A program made the position numbers and the translations under genes. A DNA stretch of 64,000 nt from Cranoglanis bouderius. Lineage: Eukaryota > Chordata > Actinopteri > Siluriformes > Cranoglanididae. Shown here piece after piece: positions 9,461 to 20,065 of the stretch (positions are counted from its first letter, which is position 1; the number at the start of each line of letters is the position of its first letter). Where the stretch lies: positions 1,235,501 to 1,299,500 of the forward strand of contig CM042566.1 of the NCBI GenBank assembly GCA_023630585.1, given 5' to 3'. Under the pieces are notes generated by a model. It worked only from the letters and a program-made list of their open reading frames with translations, was not told the DNA's origin and ran no database searches.

Positions 9461-11104
9461 AATTATGACGTGGGAGATCGTGAACTACTAGCTATAAAAT
9501 TAGCTTTGGAGGAGTGGCGACACTGGCTAGAGGGGGCAGAACACCCGTTTACCGTTTTCACTGATCACAAGAATTTGGAATATCTGCACACAGCCAAACG
9601 ACTTAACCCTCGCCAAGCACGCTGGTCTCTGTTCTTCGCACGTTTTCAGTTTACCCTTTCTTATCGCCCCGGGTCCAAGAACCACAAGGCGGACGCCCTT
9701 TCCCGACTCCACACTAGGGATTCACCACCTTCCAAACCCGACCACATCCTACCTCCCTCCTGTTTTGTCGGTAATGTGCACTGGGAATTCGACAGTTTAC
9801 TTCACAAATTCCCACGTAAGTACGTACCGTCTGCTTGTCCTCCCACAAAATTATTTGTCCCTTCCACCTATAGAACCCGATTAATAAGATGGGCTCACAC
9901 GGTTCCCGGTACCGCTCACCCCGGTTCCCTACGCACCTACCACCTTTTGTCCCACAAGTACTGGTGGCCCAATATGGCCCAAGAAATACAACAGGCGGTC
10001 AAATCTTGTGACACCTGCGCCCAAACCAAGGCACCCAGAACCTTCCCTGCCGGCAAACTCATGCCACTACCCACTCCTCAACGACCTTGGTCACATCTCG
10101 CAGTAGACTTCATCACGGACCTCCCCAATTCTCTGGGTCACACCACCATTTTTGTTATTTTAGATCGGTTCTCCAAATCCCTCCGTCTAATTTCCTTGCC
10201 CAATCTACCCTCAGCCTTCCACACAGCAGAACTGATATTCTCACATGTATTTCGTTATTTTGGGATCCCCGAAGACATAGTTAGCGATCGGGGACCGCAG
10301 TTCATATCTCGCGTATGGTCCGGTTTTATGGGTAAATTGGGAGTGAATGTGAGCCTTACGTCGGGATACCACCCCGAATCCAACGGGCAAGCGGAACGGG
10401 TTAACCAAGAAGTCGGAAGAATGCTCCGTTCGTTTTGTCACAAAAATCCCTCTGATTGGGCCCGCTTCCTGCCATGGGTGGAATACGCCCAGAACTCACT
10501 CCGCCATTCTGCCACTAACCTGACCCCATTCCAATGCGTGCTAGGATATCAGCCCCCTCTGTTTCCGTGGGACGCCACGGCCACGGACGCACCAGCCGTA
10601 AACGAATGGTTTGACCGCAGTGAACAGGTCTGGGCAAGCACCCATAGAAGACTAAAACAAACAGCCTCCAAATCAAAAGCCCAGGCGGATCGCCACCGAC
10701 AGGTAACACCACGCTACCAACCCGGTGAACGGGTATGGCTCTCCACCCAAAACTTGCACCTCAAACATCCCTGCCAGAAGCTCTGTCCTCGTTATCTCGG
10801 CCCCTTCAAAGTCATCAGGCCCATCAATGAGGTAACCTACAGACTAGCCATCCCCAAACACTGGCGCATTTCCCCCTCGTTTCACGTTTCTCTCCTGAAA
10901 CCCTTCCACACAGGCATCCTCACCTCTCAAAACCCTTCTAATCCACCTCCCCCACAGGAAGTTGACGGACAACCGGCCTATCAAATTCATCAGATTCTAA
11001 AATCCCGGCGACGTCAAGGTAAACTTCAGTACCTCATTGACTGGGAGGGGTACGGGCCCGAGGAACAGAGCTGGGGTGGCGGCCAAGGACATGCTGGACC
11101 CTGA
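9461..11104 (+). CDS. Gypsy RNase H-integrase-chromodomain, same frame after TAG
   Basis: Continues the gag-pol frame after the TAG. RNase H follows (DRELLAIKLALEEWRHWLEG, FTDHKNLEYL). The integrase has an HHCC zinc domain beginning at about residue 972 counting from the 6983 ATG, and a DDE triad at D1042, D1102 and E1138 (59 and 35 residues apart, canonical). The C-terminal chromodomain begins with QIHQILKSRRRQGKLQYLIDWEGYG. One extra G in the run at 11072-11076 shifts the frame at EEQSWG, so the ORF ends in an out-of-frame tail at 11104. The remaining chromodomain residues (DMLDPEMVDEFHRIHPEYPK) are encoded in another frame to about 11210. Confidence 0.94.
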   Translation, partial: NYDVGDRELLAIKLALEEWRHWLEGAEHPFTVFTDHKNLEYLHTAKRLNPRQARWSLFFARFQFTLSYRPGSKNHKADALSRLHTRDSPPSKPDHILPPSCFVGNVHWEFDSLLHKFPRKYVPSACPPTKLFVPSTYRTRLIRWAHTVPGTAHPGSLRTYHLLSHKYWWPNMAQEIQQAVKSCDTCAQTKAPRTFPAGKLMPLPTPQRPWSHLAVDFITDLPNSLGHTTIFVILDRFSKSLRLISLPNLPSAFHTAELIFSHVFRYFGIPEDIVSDRGPQFISRVWSGFMGKLGVNVSLTSGYHPESNGQAERVNQEVGRMLRSFCHKNPSDWARFLPWVEYAQNSLRHSATNLTPFQCVLGYQPPLFPWDATATDAPAVNEWFDRSEQVWASTHRRLKQTASKSKAQADRHRQVTPRYQPGERVWLSTQNLHLKHPCQKLCPRYLGPFKVIRPINEVTYRLAIPKHWRISPSFHVSLLKPFHTGILTSQNPSNPPPPQEVDGQPAYQIHQILKSRRRQGKLQYLIDWEGYGPEEQSWGGGQGHAGP

Positions 11105-11200
11105 AATGGTGGACGAATTTCACCGCATCCATCCAGAATACCCAAAACCTAGACCCAGAGGTCGACCCAGGCAAGGAGAGGCTCCCGGAGTGAGCCCTTT

Positions 11201-11212
11201 GGGGGGGGGCTC
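11201..11212 (+). promoter_or_regulatory. polypurine tract
   Basis: A run of nine G directly precedes the 3' LTR, the usual place for second-strand priming. The run length may be misread. Confidence 0.75.
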
Positions 11213-11899
11213 TGTTAGGTCGCGCAAGAAGCGCGACTTCAATTCCCAGAACTCTTATCCACACACTCCACACTACACTTCCCAGCAAGCTCGGCGGCCT
11301 ACAAACATGGCCGCCAGGGACTACAACACCCACACACTACCTCGGTCACAATCACCCTCGTTCTAATCCCGCGCACCTGTCTTCTATTTCACTAACACGT
11401 TATTTAAGGACTTTTGTGTTACAGGTCTAACGCGAAGTATTGTTTGTTTTTTCCCAAATCTAACCTTACTGAGCTACTGCAACCTGGACTGATTCTCACG
11501 GCATTTGACATTAAGCTAAGTACCCTGGATTCCGATTTCCTCTCAAGCCCTCTTCCTATTTTACACATCTCGGTGATAGGTTTACTTGCACAAGTGTTTG
11601 ATTTTCTGTTAGCGCTAATAGTTTGCACACCTTTTGTAATTACCACTATTTTGTTGTAAGGGTTCATTGCTGGATGCTGTTTTTGTTCGTTTTTTCCTTC
11701 CGTGGTTAAGTGTGTGTTTTTTGTACTGCTAGCGCTAATACTTTTGAGAGTGTGTGCAAGCTCTGCTTCAATATCCTGCGAAGACTCGAAGCCTTCTAAA
11801 AGCCTGTTGTTTGCCTTGTGTCCTTTTCACATGTATGCTGAATAAAGTGACGAAGTTTTTGACCGCAACTGTGTCCAGCCTGCTTCTGGTTTCGTAACA
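11213..11899 (+). repeat. 3' LTR of Gypsy element
   Basis: 687 bp, identical to the 5' LTR apart from one C in a homopolymer. Followed by the target duplication CTCTG. Confidence 0.95.
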
Positions 11900-12361
11900 C
11901 TCTGGCCCTATATAGCAGGAAAAAAGAACACGGACATAAGAAATACAAGCTATAAATAAAATCAAAACAAGCACGATACATGAACATTTATAAACAAAAA
12001 GACAATCTGACGATCATAATGAAGTCAAAATTTTAACAGACTAGTTCACGTCTATTCTTAAAAACAGATTAAATTTGGGTATTGTTAATATAAATGATTA
12101 ATAATTCATAGTAATAATTAATATTGAGTATCAACTGCATGATCTCTATGAGAACCCGAACCTAAAACCCAATTATATGTTAGTAAAGAAAGTAATAAAT
12201 AATAAATGATTATATTGTGATGCATATATTCTTCCTGAAGGAGAGTCGTACTTGTGTAAAATCACCTGTACAGAAAAAGAGAGAGAACTCAGTGAGACGT
12301 CATACATTTTATAAACTTTACAAACGTTAAACGTTTTTTTGTTTTTTTTCTTTACTCACGT
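11900..12361. repeat. lectin-unit 3' flank, continued after the Gypsy insertion
   Basis: Contains the AGAACACGGACATAAGAAAT segment shared with the flanks at 24240 and 31400. It also contains the acceptor and short terminal exon (near 12268) conserved downstream of each lectin copy. No other gene seen. Confidence 0.7.
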
Positions 12362-13043
12362 TTAGTCACAGATGAAGCTGAGCCGGTCATTGCAGTTTTG
12401 GTTCATCAAGGTGTTTGTCATGGTGTTGAGCGCTCCACAGTGATAAGCTCCCCGCTCACCCAGAGACATTGTCCATCCAGGAACCTCAGGCCGATCCACA
12501 TGCTCTTTATCTGCACCGTCTCTAGCTTCAGCTGCCGCAATCTCGACTCGGAGGTCACGGAGGCCAAACCAGTGTAATGGGCCTGGTAATCCTGCAGTAG
12601 TCCAGAGCCTCCTCCCAGGTCATCTTCTCCTTCACCAGGGTCAGGAACCGATAACAGTAGAACTTCCTCTCTATTGCACAATTGTAGTTCTCTGAGAATC
12701 CTGAATGGTTAGCCAACGTGACCGCACAATCGTACCCAGATGTTCGAGAAAACCCCAAGGCACTAAACCAGTTTGGGAAAGAAAGTTGTTCTCCATCAGA
12801 CCATATCCAGGTGCCTGATGTTCTGCGCAGCCCGGTCCAACATCCATAGGGGACAGATCCAGCTTGAAAAAGGCATTCGTTTTCCTCCACAGTCGTGATG
12901 GTGGCCAGATCTTTGTAGTTTTTTCTGCAATATGACTGAGTGTCAAGCCACTTTAATGGAGAGGTGATGAAAATATATTCTCTTATCAGATCCTCAGCCA
13001 CACCACAACCCACCGCCAGCAGGAAAATAAAAAAGAGCGATTT
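12362..13043 (-). pseudogene. double C-type lectin pseudogene (lectin copy 1)
   Basis: Related to the intact genes at 24976 and 32032, which encode a signal peptide and two C-type lectin-like domains (CTLDs). Three lesions are visible. First, the initiator ATG and upstream promoter are replaced by a LINE whose 3' tail abuts the AAA of codon 2. Second, an 8-bp insertion after the codons for ALDYCR shifts the frame in CTLD2. Third, about 60 bp covering the GEQLGSLVSMP part is deleted. CTLD1 remains open (12555-13013), with WTGLRRTSGTWIWSDG and NCAIERKFYC. The frame ends in TGACTAA (TAA at 12362-12364), earlier than in the intact copies. Confidence 0.9.
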
Positions 13044-13381
13044 ACTTTACTTTACTTTATTGTTTATTTTTACAGGGACAATGCACAATTAAAAGTAATT
13101 GCACCAGAGTTAGCTAATAGCTAATTTACATCTGCTGTCCCTGGGCAGGTAAACAAATAAAATAACATACAATATTACATATACACCACATAGAACATCA
13201 CAATACATATATCCAAGAATGCAAGATTAATAAAATCAGTATATAAAAACACGGAACTTACAACACAGTCATTAGTGGTTACAGATTTGTTCTGATTGTA
13301 TCCAGTACTTAAGCTTGGTTTTAAAAACTATGAAGCTGTCAATGCTTCGGATGTTTATAGGTAAGGAATTCCATATCCTCA

Positions 13382-14551
13382 CTACTCTGACCCAAAACGC
13401 TGCTTGACCAAAGGCTCTTTTTTTCTATACTGCGGTACCAAGTCTCCCCTAGCAGATGCTCTAGTCCTACCGGCACTGCCGTTATGGGCCAGGCATCCCC
13501 TAAGAGGAGGGCGAGCAAGACTATGGGTAATTTTATACATCAGGCATACATCACTGTAAAATACAAAATTTAAAAAATTTAACTTTTTCAAAATGGTACA
13601 ATAATGATAGTCCCTTGGTTTTTTGTCTAACACTTTCAGAATTTGTTTATGAAGGGAGTACACAGGCTTAAGTGTAGTCGCACCTGCCTGTGACCAAGTT
13701 GTTATACAATATGACAAATGAGGGAGAATTAAAGGATGTACAAAAAGTAATGCAGCTGATTGAGACACTTGGTGCCTGATGTTTTTGAAATTATTTCAAT
13801 TAAATTTAACATTATTTATAACCCTTCTTTCTTGTTTTTTTAAAAGACAGGTGTTGATCAATTATAATTCCTAAATATTTGACATGAGTCACACATTTGA
13901 TTACTTCACCATTAAACACGATGTCTGGATTCACCGAGTTGTGTTTTCCTGCAGTAAAATACATGCAAACTGTCTTACTTACATTAAGAGACAAACAATG
14001 GACTTATTTAACTGATCTGAGACTTCCGCCATTGCAGATGTCAATTTGCTTGCAACAAGTTCTTTAGCTCTTACATGAACAAAAAGCACAGTATCATCTG
14101 CATACATTTGAATGTTAACACCTGGACATACTTGAGGGAGATCATTAATATAAATACTAAATAAAATGGCTCCTAAAATAGACCCTTGAGGGACCCCTAT
14201 AGGACAGCTAGCAAAAGAACAACACTTATCAACCACTCTTGTACATTGTTTCCTCTCAGTCAGATATGATTTCATCCAGGTCAAGGCAGTAGCAGATAAA
14301 TTAAAATTCTGAAGTTTGGAAATTAAGCAGTTATGATTAACGGTATCAAATGCCTTTGCAAGATCTAAAAACACAGCTCCAACAACACCACCTTTGTCAA
14401 GTTGACTTCTAATTTGTTCGACCAAAAAACAATTAGCCATTTCTGTTGAATGGTTCTTTCGAAACCCAAATTGCATTGGATGTAAATTCACTTCACTTTC
14501 ATTTAAATGAGAAACTAATTGGTCACAAACTACCCTTTCTGCAATTTTCAT
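13382..14551 (-). pseudogene. LINE reverse transcriptase, broken frame
   Basis: 13979-14551 carries the RT core (FGFRKNHSTEMA, VFLDLAKAFDTVNH, GVPQGSILGAILFSIYINDL and YADD in IQMYADDTVLFVH). 13812-13994 (VKYLGIIID) and 13382-13768 (LSYCITTWSQAG) carry the thumb and C-terminal parts in other frames. Frame changes near 13990 and 13800 make it non-functional. Confidence 0.85.
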
Positions 14552-14555
14552 TTTT

Positions 14556-15710
14556 TTAATTTTTAGTTTTATTAACTCTATCCATCATAGTATTAAATGC
14601 TTTCTCTATATCCCCAGACTGTAGAACATCGTTCCAGTCCAGGTGCTTTAACTTCTCCTCAAATTGACCGACTAGTGATTTTGGTATAATATTAAAAAAG
14701 CTTTTACCCTCTTGTCTATATAAAAATCTTTGTTTTGTCAACTTTCTTACAATTAAGGTCAAATTGTGGTCTGACATACCGGTTACCAAATTATAGCATT
14801 TTATAATTCTTTCAGGTTTATTACTAAAAATTAAATCTATCCGAGTTTGTGTTGATTGAGTAACCCTAGTCGGGCCAAGGATCATTTGTGTAAGATTATT
14901 CTGATCTAATATACTTTTGAGTTGATGTCTCTTAGCTTTTTCCATCCAGTTTATATTAAAATCACCTAAAACAATTAATTCAGTTTTCGAACCGATTTCC
15001 TTTAATACGGACTTCAGTTTGTCATAAAATATTTTTGTAGAATTCGGGGGTCGGTATAATCCAACCACAGTAAAAGACATTTGGGGGGATAAAACAATAG
15101 AAACAATAATACTTTCTAAGTCTTTCGTGGAATTAAGATGAACTTCTACACATTTAAAATGATTAGGAACATACAAAAGGACTCCTCTACCTAATTTTCT
15201 ATCTTTTCTAAAAACATGATACCCAGATACAGCAAAAGCAGTCCTTGGTGATAACTCGGTTAGCCATGATTCTGAGAGGAAAAGAAAGTCCAAATTCGAA
15301 TCCATCAGCAAACTTTCAATTTGCTCAGTCTTTGATACAATACTTCTAATATTCAGATGTCCGCCGAGCAGTCCTTTGGGTTTTATTCGTTTGTCCCACA
15401 AGACTTTATCCTGGTTTACTGGTTGAAATAGTTCAAACTTCCTTTTAATCATCGTTCTACTCAAGTGTTCTTTATGTGTACAGCCGTTCAGGTTAAGAAT
15501 AGCATTGTGCAGAGTTGCAGTCGGACTTACAGATCGGTTATCGCTTCCTTGCTGTAATTCGGTGACGTTTACAAACTCAGATGTATCCGGCAAAAGTGGC
15601 TTTCGTTCAACTTTACAGACCGGTCCCGGATTTGAATGAACGTCACCTGCCAGTAGAATCGTAATTAGCAGGTAGCCGGTTAGCCTGTAGCAAGGGCTTG
15701 GAGATTTCAT
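14556..15710 (-). CDS. LINE endonuclease ORF with 2A-like N-terminus
   Basis: 384 codons. The N-terminus (residues 1-30) is a short hydrophobic stretch ending in GDVHSNPGP. The endonuclease has HLNIRSI near the start, FLSESWL, VVGLYRPPNS, IVLGDFNINW and SDHNL, the usual active-site motifs of LINE endonucleases. The ORF runs out at VNKTKN, where the internal deletion joins the RT. The ATG at 15710 is the first in frame. Confidence 0.85.
   Translation of the reverse strand: MKSPSPCYRLTGYLLITILLAGDVHSNPGPVCKVERKPLLPDTSEFVNVTELQQGSDNRSVSPTATLHNAILNLNGCTHKEHLSRTMIKRKFELFQPVNQDKVLWDKRIKPKGLLGGHLNIRSIVSKTEQIESLLMDSNLDFLFLSESWLTELSPRTAFAVSGYHVFRKDRKLGRGVLLYVPNHFKCVEVHLNSTKDLESIIVSIVLSPQMSFTVVGLYRPPNSTKIFYDKLKSVLKEIGSKTELIVLGDFNINWMEKAKRHQLKSILDQNNLTQMILGPTRVTQSTQTRIDLIFSNKPERIIKCYNLVTGMSDHNLTLIVRKLTKQRFLYRQEGKSFFNIIPKSLVGQFEEKLKHLDWNDVLQSGDIEKAFNTMMDRVNKTKN
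15621..15647 (-). other. 2A-like ribosome-skipping motif (degenerate)
   Basis: Residues 22-30 of the LINE ORF read GDVHSNPGP. The viral and LINE 2A consensus is D(V/I)ExNPGP, so only the Glu is replaced, by His. A hydrophobic stretch precedes it, as in 2A-bearing LINEs. Activity is uncertain. Confidence 0.5.
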
Positions 15711-16044
15711 TACAAAGCGTGGCCGGGCGGCAGTTGGTGTATTAGCCCTTCCATTGCTCAGGACATTTGAATATGCAGCTTAGTGACTCCACTGAGCGAA
15801 GACAACAAGGTCCGCCCGCTCAACACCGCCAACTCTGCCGGACCAACAGCAACGGAGCGAAACCAGCAGGAGAGCAAACATGTAAATAATCATGCCGCCT
15901 CTGTACGCCATGTTTACACTAAATTGCCTTAATCCAGTTCCGGTTCTCGGTTTGAACTTTGATTTGCAACAAAAACCATTCTTATTGAGATTAGTCTTGT
16001 ACTTGTATTTGGTTTTGGCCGAATATAAACACATAAACACAGTG

Positions 16045-16215
16045 CATACAGAAGAAGAAAAATGCAGCCAAAATGCAAAATATTTGGAATTATGTAACTC
16101 TGGAAGCGAGACACAATCTTTAACCTGACCCACATCATTTCACCCTTTCTCGCAGTACAGGGACGTTCCATTCCACCGGCAGATGGAAATCGACTTATCG
16201 GATATTTTCACTCAG
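16045..16215. repeat. lectin-unit upstream segment, matches 61590-61760
   Basis: From AGAAGAAGAAAAATGCAGCC to the CCATTCCACCGG stretch this is nearly the same as 61590-61760. There it lies just upstream of a lectin exon-1 remnant. This marks where the lectin locus resumes after the LINE. Confidence 0.75.
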
Positions 16216-16784
16216 CATGAACAAATTAACTATTTTTAGCGCTGCGAGTCTGTTATAAGATCAGTCAGGACACTGTTGGGTTTCTGTGTGTAGAGTATCG
16301 TGACTCTGTGTTTAGCGGCTGGTGAGCAGGGATGGGAAAGGGGAGGGGTGTGAGCACTCTGCTGAGAAATAAATACACGTCTCCTTCACAACTAAAGCTT
16401 TTTAAAAAAAAATTAAATATTTATATACTAAAACACTGTATACAGCTGCCACAATAAAATGATAACATTTAAATCTTGTAGGCTAGGGAGAAAAAATAAA
16501 TAAATATTTATGAAAAACTGTTAATTCTTGAAGCCGTGAGTGTATAGTTTCATATGAGCCATTAACCACTACTGTGGAGTGTGACATCACAAATAATTTC
16601 AATACTGAACCTCCAAAACAGCAACAAATTCCACTTTTAGCCTCTGGTAAAAAGAATTAAAAAAGCTTTACTAATTTACTGGGTTTCAAAAAGAGCAATT
16701 TGGATAATATGACTTTTTAGTGGAATGTTTTGCGTCTGTAATAAAAGTGCAATTTAAATTCAAACATTATTAACATTACATATA
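16216..16784. other. intergenic, nothing recognised
   Basis: AT-rich, with no ORF of note and no clear repeat ends. Confidence 0.4.
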
Positions 16785-16785
16785 C

Positions 16786-17435
16786 AGTGGGTTCTGAAAG
16801 TACTCAGCCTCCATCAGTTTAACATTTTGCACATTTTGTTGTTGTCAGGGATTATGTAGAGGCAATGGATGCAAGTGCAGATTTATTTGGAGGAAAAAAA
16901 AAAGGCAACACAACCAACCAAAACAGTGAAACAAGAACCATAAACGTAAACACAGGATATAAAGCAAACAGTGACACATACAGAGACCAGCCCTGCGTCC
17001 CAATTGGCATAATTACACTATGTACTAAAAGTATGTCCTCTTTTTGCGAAGAAAAGTACATACTTTTGAGTGTGTAGTAAAAGAGTATGCAAGTACTGGG
17101 ACATATTAATACGTTGTGTAACGGGAGAGAACGTTGTTGCCCGGAAGAGAACACCGTCACCGTAAACAACCTCGTCACCACCTTACAATCCAGCTTTTCT
17201 TCATTCATTATTCCTTATAGAATGTATACTATGAGCCATTCCACCAGATGGGTGCCATTTCTGACCCCAGGACATTATATGTATAAATTAACTGAAAAAT
17301 ACATTTTATTATTAAGCATTAATCTAACTGCAAAGTTAAAATATGGAATTTAAAACATTAATAAAAACTCCCTAGAACACTGAAAAATACTAACACTACA
17401 CTTTACCATGAAATATAATGATTAAAATCATTCAG

Positions 17436-17499
<64 letters not shown>

Positions 17500-19000
17500 T
17501 CCATATCTCATCTATGCTTTGAATTTTTTCCCCCTCATAAGAAATCCATAATATTTTAGTTAAAATGCACATTTCTTTTTTAATGGCAGTTGTTAAACCC
17601 ACTTAAAGGTGCATTTCCGCCACCTACTGGACTGGAGTGTGGAGCTTGACGGATATTACAGAAAATTACATCTTGAGGTTTGGATCTCCTTTAAAAGGAA
17701 AAAAAATGGCTTTGCACTTTTTTTATTTTATTTATTTATTTATTTATTTAAAGAAAAAGTACTACTTGCGTGCATTTATACAAATTTTTAGTCACAAATA
17801 TCAATTATTTGAACATGTAACCAACCATTTCTTTAAAATAAACACTTTCTTGAGGGAAAACAAAGGAATTAGTTCACATGCTTTTAAATATGCTTTTTTA
17901 AATGACACCTTGTAAAAAATAAAATAAAGTTACCCGAGATGGACCAGTACACATTTTGAATAGTTAAATATGTGTGTTATTAGATTCATTGTTGAAAAAA
18001 AGATTAAAAAGGAAGTTTAATGAACAAAGAGTTACAACAAGCAAATGGCACCCATTTGGTGGAATGGCCCAGATGTTTAATTTATCCTTCCCTTGATTTA
18101 TTTTTCCACATTTCATTTACACCTCTCTAAAATGCATCCTTGAATTCGGCAAAGCAAACCGTCACAAAACTCCTCCTCCCTGCTGCAAGGAGTTGTGGGT
18201 AACATTAGCTAAAAAAAGTGTCCACAGATCCACACTTCAAAAATCTACCAGAAATAGTAAACAATCCGGGTACCTTTGGGATCCTCATTTGGGACACACT
18301 TTTACACCATTTGGGACACACTAATTCTCATCTCAGATACTGTTTAGAACAGACAGTTTGCCAACAGGCATGCAGCCCAGGATTTAAGTGGGGGTACTGA
18401 TTAGGGGTAATACAGACCAGGTGTGAGTGCTCAGTGAGACTCGAGACAAGGTCATGTGACATGCAGGGGCTGATGGGTAATGTAGTCACGCGCCGATTTC
18501 CTCATACCCATGACAGCTGTGTTATAGATTTGATTTAAATTAAATTTACTTGTAGGCCATTAATCTGCACACAATAATCCACAATGACAAATTAATATGT
18601 TTTAAGAAATGTTTCCAAATTTTCAGTTAAAAAGACCTTTGGCAGCAGTTACAGCTTCCAGTATTCTTGGGTAAGTCTCTACAAGCTTTACACACATGGA
18701 TTTAGGCAGTTTCAACCGTTCTTCTTCTTCTTCTTTTTTTCAGAACCTGGCCCAATGAGGTAAAATTTTGAACCTTTAAGTGCCTTGCATATGCCTTTTA
18801 CTCAGGAGTGAGATCTAGCCACTCTACCTAAAAGGCAAAAAAAAAAAAAAAAAAAAACCCAAACATTTTTGTTTTGTCATTATGGATTTTTGTGCATAGA
18901 TTATTAACCTAAAAGTCAATTTAATCCATTTTAAATTAAATATATAAGACAATAACGTGTGCAAACACTGAAGGGGTCTGAATACTTTCCGCACCTACTG
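16786..19000. mobile_element. decayed Tc1-like element with nested sequence
   Basis: The left end is CAGTGGGTTCTGAAAGTACT and the right end (18975-19000) is the complementary GTCTGAATACTTTCC...CTACTG, both of the common fish Tc1 end type. The inner arm (18600-18700, GGCAGCAGTTACAGCTTCCA) is recognisable, but no transposase frame survives. Segments 17745-17930 and 18715-18945 recur at 61850-62245, so this is part of the duplicated lectin locus. Confidence 0.6.
17438..17498. repeat. (TA)n microsatellite
   Basis: About 30 TA units. Confidence 0.95.
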
Positions 19001-19097
19001 TAAAATCTCAAGTCACACATACAGTAGCTTCACTATTAATTTACGTAACAAATGAAAAGTATTTCTGTATGTTGTAAACATGACTCCTGGTTCTTAT

Positions 19098-19142
19098 GGA
19101 TGGATGGATGGATGGATGGATGGATAGATAGATGGATAGATG

Positions 19143-19228
<86 letters not shown>
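19098..19228. repeat. (GGAT)n/(GATA)n microsatellite, LINE tail
   Basis: GGAT units pass into about 24 GATA units and run straight into the 3' end of a LINE (TTTATTGATCCCCAAGGGGA). The tract is probably the expanded LINE tail. Confidence 0.93.
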
Positions 19229-20065
19229 GAGTATTTTATTGATCCCCAAGGGGAAATTTAGTGTTCACAAAAACAGTTCACAAGACTGTAAAAGAGCACA
19301 ATAAACTCACAATATACACCACAAATAAGACTGAATAAAAATATACATATAAATAGCTCTCTAAGTTATTTACAGACTAAAACTGACTGTATGAAATATA
19401 TTGCAGGTTGGCAGGTTTAAAACTATACATTAGACAAGTGTGACAGTCGTGGTAATGTGTGTCTAAAAATGCACAGTAGTCATAAGTAAAGACAAGTAAA
19501 GTGGCAGTGCGTGTGTAAGAATGTACAGTGACCCTGTGTAGAGTTTGTTATGTAATATGCAGTGTACTACAAGGATATGCAAAGTCTGTAGACATGTCCA
19601 TCATCTCCAGTGTCCACCTCGTTGCTGACTCATTATAGAGTCGGATAGCAATGGGCAAAAATGACTTCTTGCACCTTGCCCGGTTACAGCGACGCTGCCG
19701 TAGTCTACTGGAGAAGAAGCTCCGCTGTTTGTCCAGTGTGGCTGGAGGTGGTGTTTGTTATTGTCCATGATGCTCTTAATTTTTTCCACCATCCACCTTC
19801 CCACCAGCACCTCCAGGGTGTCCAGTTTGCAGCCTAGGATGGAGCCAGCTTTCCTAATTAGCTTATTCAGCTTCTTTGCATCGCCAGCTCTGATGCTGCT
19901 CCCTCAAATGATTGCAGCAAAGACTACTTGTACTTGCAACCACAGACTGGAAGAAGGTCTCCAGCAATTTGGTGCATTCATTAAAGGATCTGAGTTTCCT
20001 CAGGAAGTAGAGTCTGCTCATACCCTTCTTGTAGACCTCATCGGTGTTATTGAGGTGGGTTTATC
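19229..20065 (-). mobile_element. LINE 3' end (L2/Rex-like), RT C-terminus
   Basis: On the minus strand the sequence encodes SRLYFLRKLRSFNECTKLL, then pieces such as CKKSFLPIAIRLYNES, separated by stops. These are C-terminal RT motifs of a widespread fish LINE. The 3' UTR ends in TTGATCCCCAAGGGG and the GATA tract. 5' truncated. Confidence 0.75.

Larger units (their letters stand above)
6278..11899 (+). mobile_element. full-length Tf1/sushi-type Ty3/Gypsy retrotransposon (chromovirus)
   Basis: A 5622-bp element with near-identical LTRs (688 and 687 bp, differing by one C in a homopolymer), TG...CA ends and a perfect 5-bp target duplication CTCTG (6273-6277 and 11900-11904). The order is LTR, short primer site, gag, protease, RT, RNase H, integrase, chromodomain, G-rich polypurine tract, LTR. 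The chromodomain and apparent self-priming site place it with the Tf1/sushi group. It is inserted in the 3' flank of the lectin pseudogene, whose flank resumes at 11905. The coding region carries one in-frame stop and one frameshift. Confidence 0.96.
13044..15900 (-). mobile_element. CR1/L2/Rex-type LINE with internal deletion
   Basis: A minus-strand non-LTR retrotransposon. Its 3' end is a short (AAAGT)n tail at 13044-13060, inserted at the start codon of the lectin pseudogene. It encodes an apurinic-type endonuclease (14556-15710) and a reverse transcriptase (13979-14551 and further 3' fragments). The codons leading into the RT (KIAERVVCDQL) directly follow the end of the endonuclease. The linker and RT finger region, several hundred base pairs long in complete relatives, are therefore deleted. 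The 5' boundary is not sharp. Lectin-unit sequence resumes near 16045. Confidence 0.88.

Noticed and set aside
9527..9712. Minus-strand ORFs across the Gypsy gag-pol
   Set aside because: Shadows of the long plus-strand polyprotein frame. No motif of their own.
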